Origin: Caprimulgus europaeus
Lineage: Eukaryota > Chordata > Aves > Caprimulgiformes > Caprimulgidae
Length of the DNA: 64,000 bases
Assembly (NCBI GenBank): GCA_907165065.1
Contig: OU015544.1
Coordinates: 310,001 to 374,000 of the forward strand
Reading direction: 5' to 3'
A program made the position numbers and the translations under genes. Below, piece after piece: positions 59,320 to 64,000 of the stretch. Numbering within the stretch: position 1 is the first letter of the stretch; the number at the start of each line of letters is the position of its first letter. The notes under the pieces are model-generated. The model saw nothing but the letters and a program-made list of their open reading frames with translations, did no database searches and had not been told where the DNA came from.

Positions 59320-62125
59320 GTGAGTAAGAGCAGCCATTCTTCTCTTTGCTGCTCTTAAAAATAGCTTGGTCAGAAACACACGCCCAGTGGCGATGACCAT
59401 GCCGTCACGTGTAGAAATGAGATCCTTTCTGGTGTGTGTCTGGGCGTCTGCGTGCGTTGCTGTAGCATTTCGGTGCCACCTGAGAGCCCTGCAGACTGAA
59501 ACTGGAGCACGGTGTTCAGATGGAACACTGAGTATTGCAATAGGAAAAACTTCTGAGAACCATTCATTGAAAATAAATAGATGCTGTAAGGAACGAGAAC
59601 AAATGCTAAGAGACAGATATGTTTGCTGTTCTGAGTATGAAGGCAGCTAAAAAATGCCTTCCTGTGAGACTGTGGTTCAAAGGGGAGGAGATGATTTACA
59701 GTCCATTGTAATTTGTACATCTGGAAATTTGTGAGAGTAATTAAATGCTAATATAAAAAGGCGATCCAAAGGGATAGCTTCCTTAAAGATTACTCGCAGC
59801 TACTCAGGGTCAAAAGTAAATTATAAGTAACCGAGCTGGGAAGTTGGATCTTTCTGGCTGAATAAATGTCACAACTGAGAAAAGCAGTAACTGAACTTTC
59901 TATATTTGAACATCTCATTATATTCTGGGCCATTGAAAGACACATTAGGTTCCAGAGAGGTGACACATAAGGTCTCATGCTGATAATCCATCCTTTAATT
60001 ATTTTATGGAGGTTAATGTTGCTGTAGTAGAGTAGTAGCTTGGTCTTAGCAGTGAATAATAGGTTTTAGTACAAATGAGTTTAATGGAGAATTAATAAAG
60101 CAGTGCAGAATGGCTAAATTGCATATGAGGGCTGATGATGACATTTGTGCTTTTTTAGTATTGTTTTAAAGGCTTTATTTTGCAGTTGGTTTCCAGGAAG
60201 CAAAACCATTTTTTCTCCTATTATGTGCCCTGTTCCTAGTAAGGTTTACCTCTTCCCCCGCCCGCCCCGGTCTATAGAAGAATCCTGCGTCGTTACTGCC
60301 CATTGTCTTTGGGCAGGTTGGCTTGAGTGACCAGGCCTTCCCACAGTGGAGCACCCCGGGGTGTTGCTCATGGACACGATGGACCTTGCGTGGGTTGCAG
60401 AGTGGCGGGGAGGGAGGGTGTCTGCAGCTGTGTCGTCCTGTAGGTCCCGGCAGAGGCTGTCCTGGAAGGAGAGGAGAAATGCAAAGTGTGAGCAACTTCT
60501 GTCCTGAAGAGAAAAGTCAGCCGAACTTGGTGGTGTGGCTGGAGGTTGGCTTTGAACTCTGGAGCTGACAGGAGAGCAGTCAGGATCACACAGGAGAGTG
60601 GTCAGGGTAACTGAATCCAGATGTGCAGCAGGACAAAAAGCAGCTGCAGTTTAATGGAGAATCTTGATTCCATCTTGTTCACTTTGAAAAATTCAAGTGT
60701 TAAACTCTTCTCCATTTTCAAATGTAGCATGTCTGTTTTGTTCTGGTTGCCTGCTTATGAGTCATCATAGCCTTAATTTCACGAAGAAAACTGAAAGCTT
60801 GAGGGAATTGCGTGCGTGTTTCCATTTCTAATATGCTACTGTAGAATGCAAAATAAGAATGAAAATGTACATGAACATCAGTGTGGCTTTTAATGGCATG
60901 ATAGCTTTTTTTTTTTTGACTAAAACATCCTGATTAATTAAAGCTCAGTGTGATAAGCACAGAGCTTCTTGAGTGTAGGAAAACCTGCCTCCCAGGGAAA
61001 TTGCTTGAGGTTTTTTTTTGGTAGTTTTCTTCATCCACACCTGTGTTTCGTTAAAATGGATGCAGGAGGAGAAATAATTCGATTCACCAATAGACTTCTA
61101 CTGTGTGACAGTCCCAAATGAAACTTAATTTGGCTGATTTTAGTAGATTTGTTTCTAGTGTCACTCCCTGACCTGGCATGAAGCAGAGGAGTCCCAGTAA
61201 AATTTGGTCCAAAATCTGTACTGGGTATAACAATCTGCTTCTTCAGAGCCTTCTTTCCTTTCCATCCTGACTGCAGGTTTTGGAGTCTGACCATTGCTTC
61301 ACCTGCCCAGATGCACAGAGAGGTTTACCTGGGCAGGTTAAGCAATAATGTATAAAGGTCTAAAATGTTGTGTTACTTTGGGATATTCTCTGTTTAGAGA
61401 TAACCCCATGGAGAGTGGGAAGGGTGAACAGAGCTCTCCTGTCTGCTGACCTGGGCAGCACCAGCCGCACGTGGTGTTTTGCTCTTCCTTCTTTAATGTG
61501 TCTGACCCAAGCACTTGCACCCTGCAGTGACCTAAGGCTGTTTTTGTAGGAAATGCATGTTTTCCTGTGCCGTGAATGGGTCGAATATCTGTGCAGAATT
61601 CTTGTGGTGCAGTGCAGCATGTTGGTGTCTGCTGGGCAAACCTGCTGCAGTGCTCAGGTCAGCTGTGGCAGAGCTTTGTCTTTCCAAATGCCATTGACTT
61701 GCTGCCTTAGGACACAAGGCTAAAGCAGCACAGATAATTTGCCTGTGCAAAATGGAGCTTGAGAAAGAATATGATCAATGTTTGTGAGCACATCTCGGGG
61801 TGAGTAAGAAGGGCTGCTTAAGCTAAAAGACAGTGCTGGCAAAAAAAAAAATAAAGTGAGGGTAATGTGAGCTACAAAGGTGTTCAGGCTGTCGGTTTGG
61901 AGGTGGTTCCTAACCTTCAGTGGAAAACACTTCTGCAGCCTTCTTCCTAGTAGAGTAAGGGGTAAAAATCCTGCAGCTGTTTTTAAGATAGAAGCCGATG
62001 TATTTGTGTGAGTAACCTGCATGCGGTGATGCAGGCAGTAGCAGGGATTCTGTGCAGTGGCTCAAGAAGTCCTTGTCTGTTCCTATGATCTTAAATGAAC
62101 CCTTGCAGAACACACAGCAAACTGA
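59320..62125. other. Unique non-coding DNA
   Basis: AT-rich stretches (59.7-60.13 and 60.6-61.1 kb) and a GC-richer patch at 60.24-60.5 kb. Open frames of about 100-116 codons are unrecognised. No interspersed repeat was identified. Confidence 0.5.
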
Positions 62126-62128
62126 AAT

Positions 62129-62210
62129 GTACGTATGTGTGTATACACAGATATGTGTAAAGTATATAACGTGTATATATGTGTTGTGTTGAAAATATAT
62201 ATAAATAAAG
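62129..62210. repeat. Degenerate alternating purine-pyrimidine tract
   Basis: About 80 bp of imperfect (TG)n/(TA)n sequence, including GTGTATACAC (a perfect palindrome) and ATATATATAAATAAA. It looks like a decayed dinucleotide microsatellite. Confidence 0.75.
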
Positions 62211-62214
62211 AGGC

Positions 62215-64000
62215 ATTCCCTCTAGCTTATCTATTGAGAATTGGTTAGCTACAGTTTCTTTTTTAAATGAGCTGATTTTTGGCATGCACAGAGCTAATGA
62301 ATATTCATAATTTTTGCCAGTTCTAATTTTAGCCACCTAGAGTCTTCATTACAGGACATACACATAGTCAAAGAGCCTTCTCGAGGGATTGCAGACCGTC
62401 CTTGCTCTCGCCATGTGCAGATTTGAAATTATCAACATATTTTTTAAATGATCCTATAAAGCTATACTGGGCTAGGAAGGCAATATAATAAAATGTCATT
62501 CTCATAATCTTAATGTTCCGTGGTGGGCCCAAACTCTAGTCTGTGGTTTCATGCGTGTGACTCGGTGAGGCCGAGAGCAACTTCCTTCTGTGAGGTGTTT
62601 GTGCACCTTGCATAGGCTGGGCTCAAATTCCACAGGGCGTGTGCCCCATCCATCCACAGCAACTGGTGCCCAGATGGACCTTCAAAGCATTTTAATGCCT
62701 AATTTCAAAAATAATCTGCTCTACTGAGTCACAGTGAAGATGATGATAGTCCTGTTTTGTAGCATCCTCATTTATCCCCTTTATGCATACGTTTCTGTAC
62801 CGGTGTGTTTATATAATATTGTGTTTACTACATCTGTCTGGCACGATGTTTGGTTTTGAGGCTAGGAGGGAACTTGTGGAGAGAATATTAAAACCAGAGT
62901 CGTTCACAGCAAGGCAGCGGTCCTGGGCAGAACGAGCCTGGGTGGCTGCTTCTCCCCAGCAGGTTCTTGGCCCCGTTTGCACCCTGTTCCATCCCAGACT
63001 CTCTGATCCCCAGAGCAGCCTGCTGGGAAGCCGTGCTTCCATGGGATGCGTGGGGAGATGGAGCCCCGCAGTGGGGTCCACTCCAGTTGGGTGGTCCTGA
63101 GCACAAAGACAAGCCATGTGCAGAGCACAGACAGGGAGAGACTGAGGCCACGGTGTGCCCCATGTCCTGCACTGTTTTGGTTTTTTTTTTTAAAGCACTA
63201 TTGATACACGTGCAGGGGAAGTCCAGCTTCCTTTATATAAACTTACTGTTTTATTAAAACTAGTATTTTCACTCAGGTGTTTAAGGAATCCTTTATTTCA
63301 CATCGACAAAAGCATCTCGTGGCAGGGCCACCCCTTGGGCTTTGCGGTTTAACCATCTCTGAGCTGCTCTGGCGGCTCCTGCCCGCAGGCAGGACCACGA
63401 GGCCCCGCACCGCACTGAGGTCCCTCCGCACCGGAGGACACAACCTGCAGGGAACTGCAGCCAGTTGGAAGTAAAACCCGTGTGGCTGCTGGGGCTGGCT
63501 CCGGAGAGCAGCAGTACCTAACTCAGCGTTTTTCTGGTTGGAGTGTCTCAATCTTCCTCCAGGGATGGGAGGGCAGGCGGGATCCTGCTTGTGCTGGGGC
63601 TGGCAGGACTCAGGCTTGTCCCCTTTGTCCCCGCTCCCTGGGTGGTTCAGGCTCACATCAGTGCTGCTGGGCCATGGCCACTTCTAGCACCAAGCGCCCT
63701 GGACACGGTGGTGCCTGGCCCCGGTTTCTCCCTAGACCCACCGTGACTCTGGGTGCAGGGATGGAGGTGCAGAAGCCTGTGCTCAGCCCCTGGCTCAGGT
63801 GGCCGCCTGGCCTCTCCTCTCCCACCCCTCTGGGGCCTCCTCCCCACCCCTGGGGCCAGGTGTTGGGTCTGTTTGAGACTGGTGACACCCGGGATTTCTG
63901 CCCCTGGCCAGGCTGAATTTCTGTTTTTCTCTTGTGGGTCCCTGGCTGTGTACCTCACAGCGGGGGGATGCTGTGGCCACCCACCTCCCTGCAGAGCTCG
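62215..64000. other. Unique non-coding DNA, GC-rich at the end
   Basis: AT-rich until about 62.5 kb (with GAGCTAATGAATATTCATAA near 62.3 kb), then increasingly GC-rich. The last 700 bp carry overlapping open frames of up to 144 codons on both strands, which is expected by chance in such sequence. CpG content rises at 63.36-63.45 kb but is not island-like. No gene was recognised. Confidence 0.5.

Noticed and set aside
13549..60118. 14-mer CAGAATGGCTAAAT shared between about 13.55 and 60.11 kb
   Set aside because: Several shared 14-mers are expected by chance in a 64-kb sequence, and the flanks do not match.

Overview
This window looks like euchromatic, largely non-coding DNA from a bird. Two pieces of evidence support that. 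Two 5'-truncated CR1 LINE tails are present near 21.2-21.4 kb and 46.4-46.5 kb. A solo LTR at 6958-7324 resembles, from memory, a common avian endogenous-retrovirus LTR, and it has TG...CA ends and a perfect 5-bp target duplication. Recognisable interspersed repeats are sparse and microsatellites are short, as in bird genomes. There is no bacterial-style gene organisation. I could not match any open frame to a known protein family. The longest stop-free stretches (208, 199, 171 and 167 codons) lie mostly in GC-rich sequence and look like chance.

Layout. 1-6.9 kb: unique DNA with one G-quadruplex motif and a short minus-strand exon-like segment. 6.96-7.32 kb: the solo LTR. 7.3-21.2 kb: unique DNA with an exon-like segment at 10.6 kb and AT-rich homeodomain-motif islands near 12.0 and 13.5 kb. 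21.2-21.4 kb: CR1. 21.4-31 kb: unique DNA with a (TA)n tract, a CTCF-like site, a minus-strand exon-like segment at 27.6 kb and AT-rich islands at 27.9-28.3 and 29.3 kb. 31-39.5 kb: an exon-like segment at 31.1 kb, two AT-rich islands (36.3 and 38.4 kb) and GC-rich patches. 39.54-39.87 kb: a compact CpG-island-like cluster. 40-46.5 kb: three exon-like segments on the plus strand, then the second CR1. 46.5-64 kb: mostly unique DNA with a second CpG-rich patch at 55.1-55.5 kb, an AT-rich island with striking palindromes at 55.5-56.05 kb and a few weaker exon-like segments.

Interpretation. The many islands rich in TAAT/ATTA and octamer motifs, alternating with unique GC-richer DNA and few repeats, suggest an intron or intergenic part of a developmental regulatory domain. 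That is inference, because no alignment could be run. The CpG cluster at 39.6 kb followed on the same strand by well-formed splice-site pairs at 41.7, 44.9, 45.9 and 56.6 kb could mark an unannotated transcript, more likely a long non-coding RNA than a protein gene. Pseudo-exons with good splice sites are common in vertebrate DNA, so each is given low confidence. I see no convincing protein gene, RNA gene, CRISPR array or novel multi-gene system.
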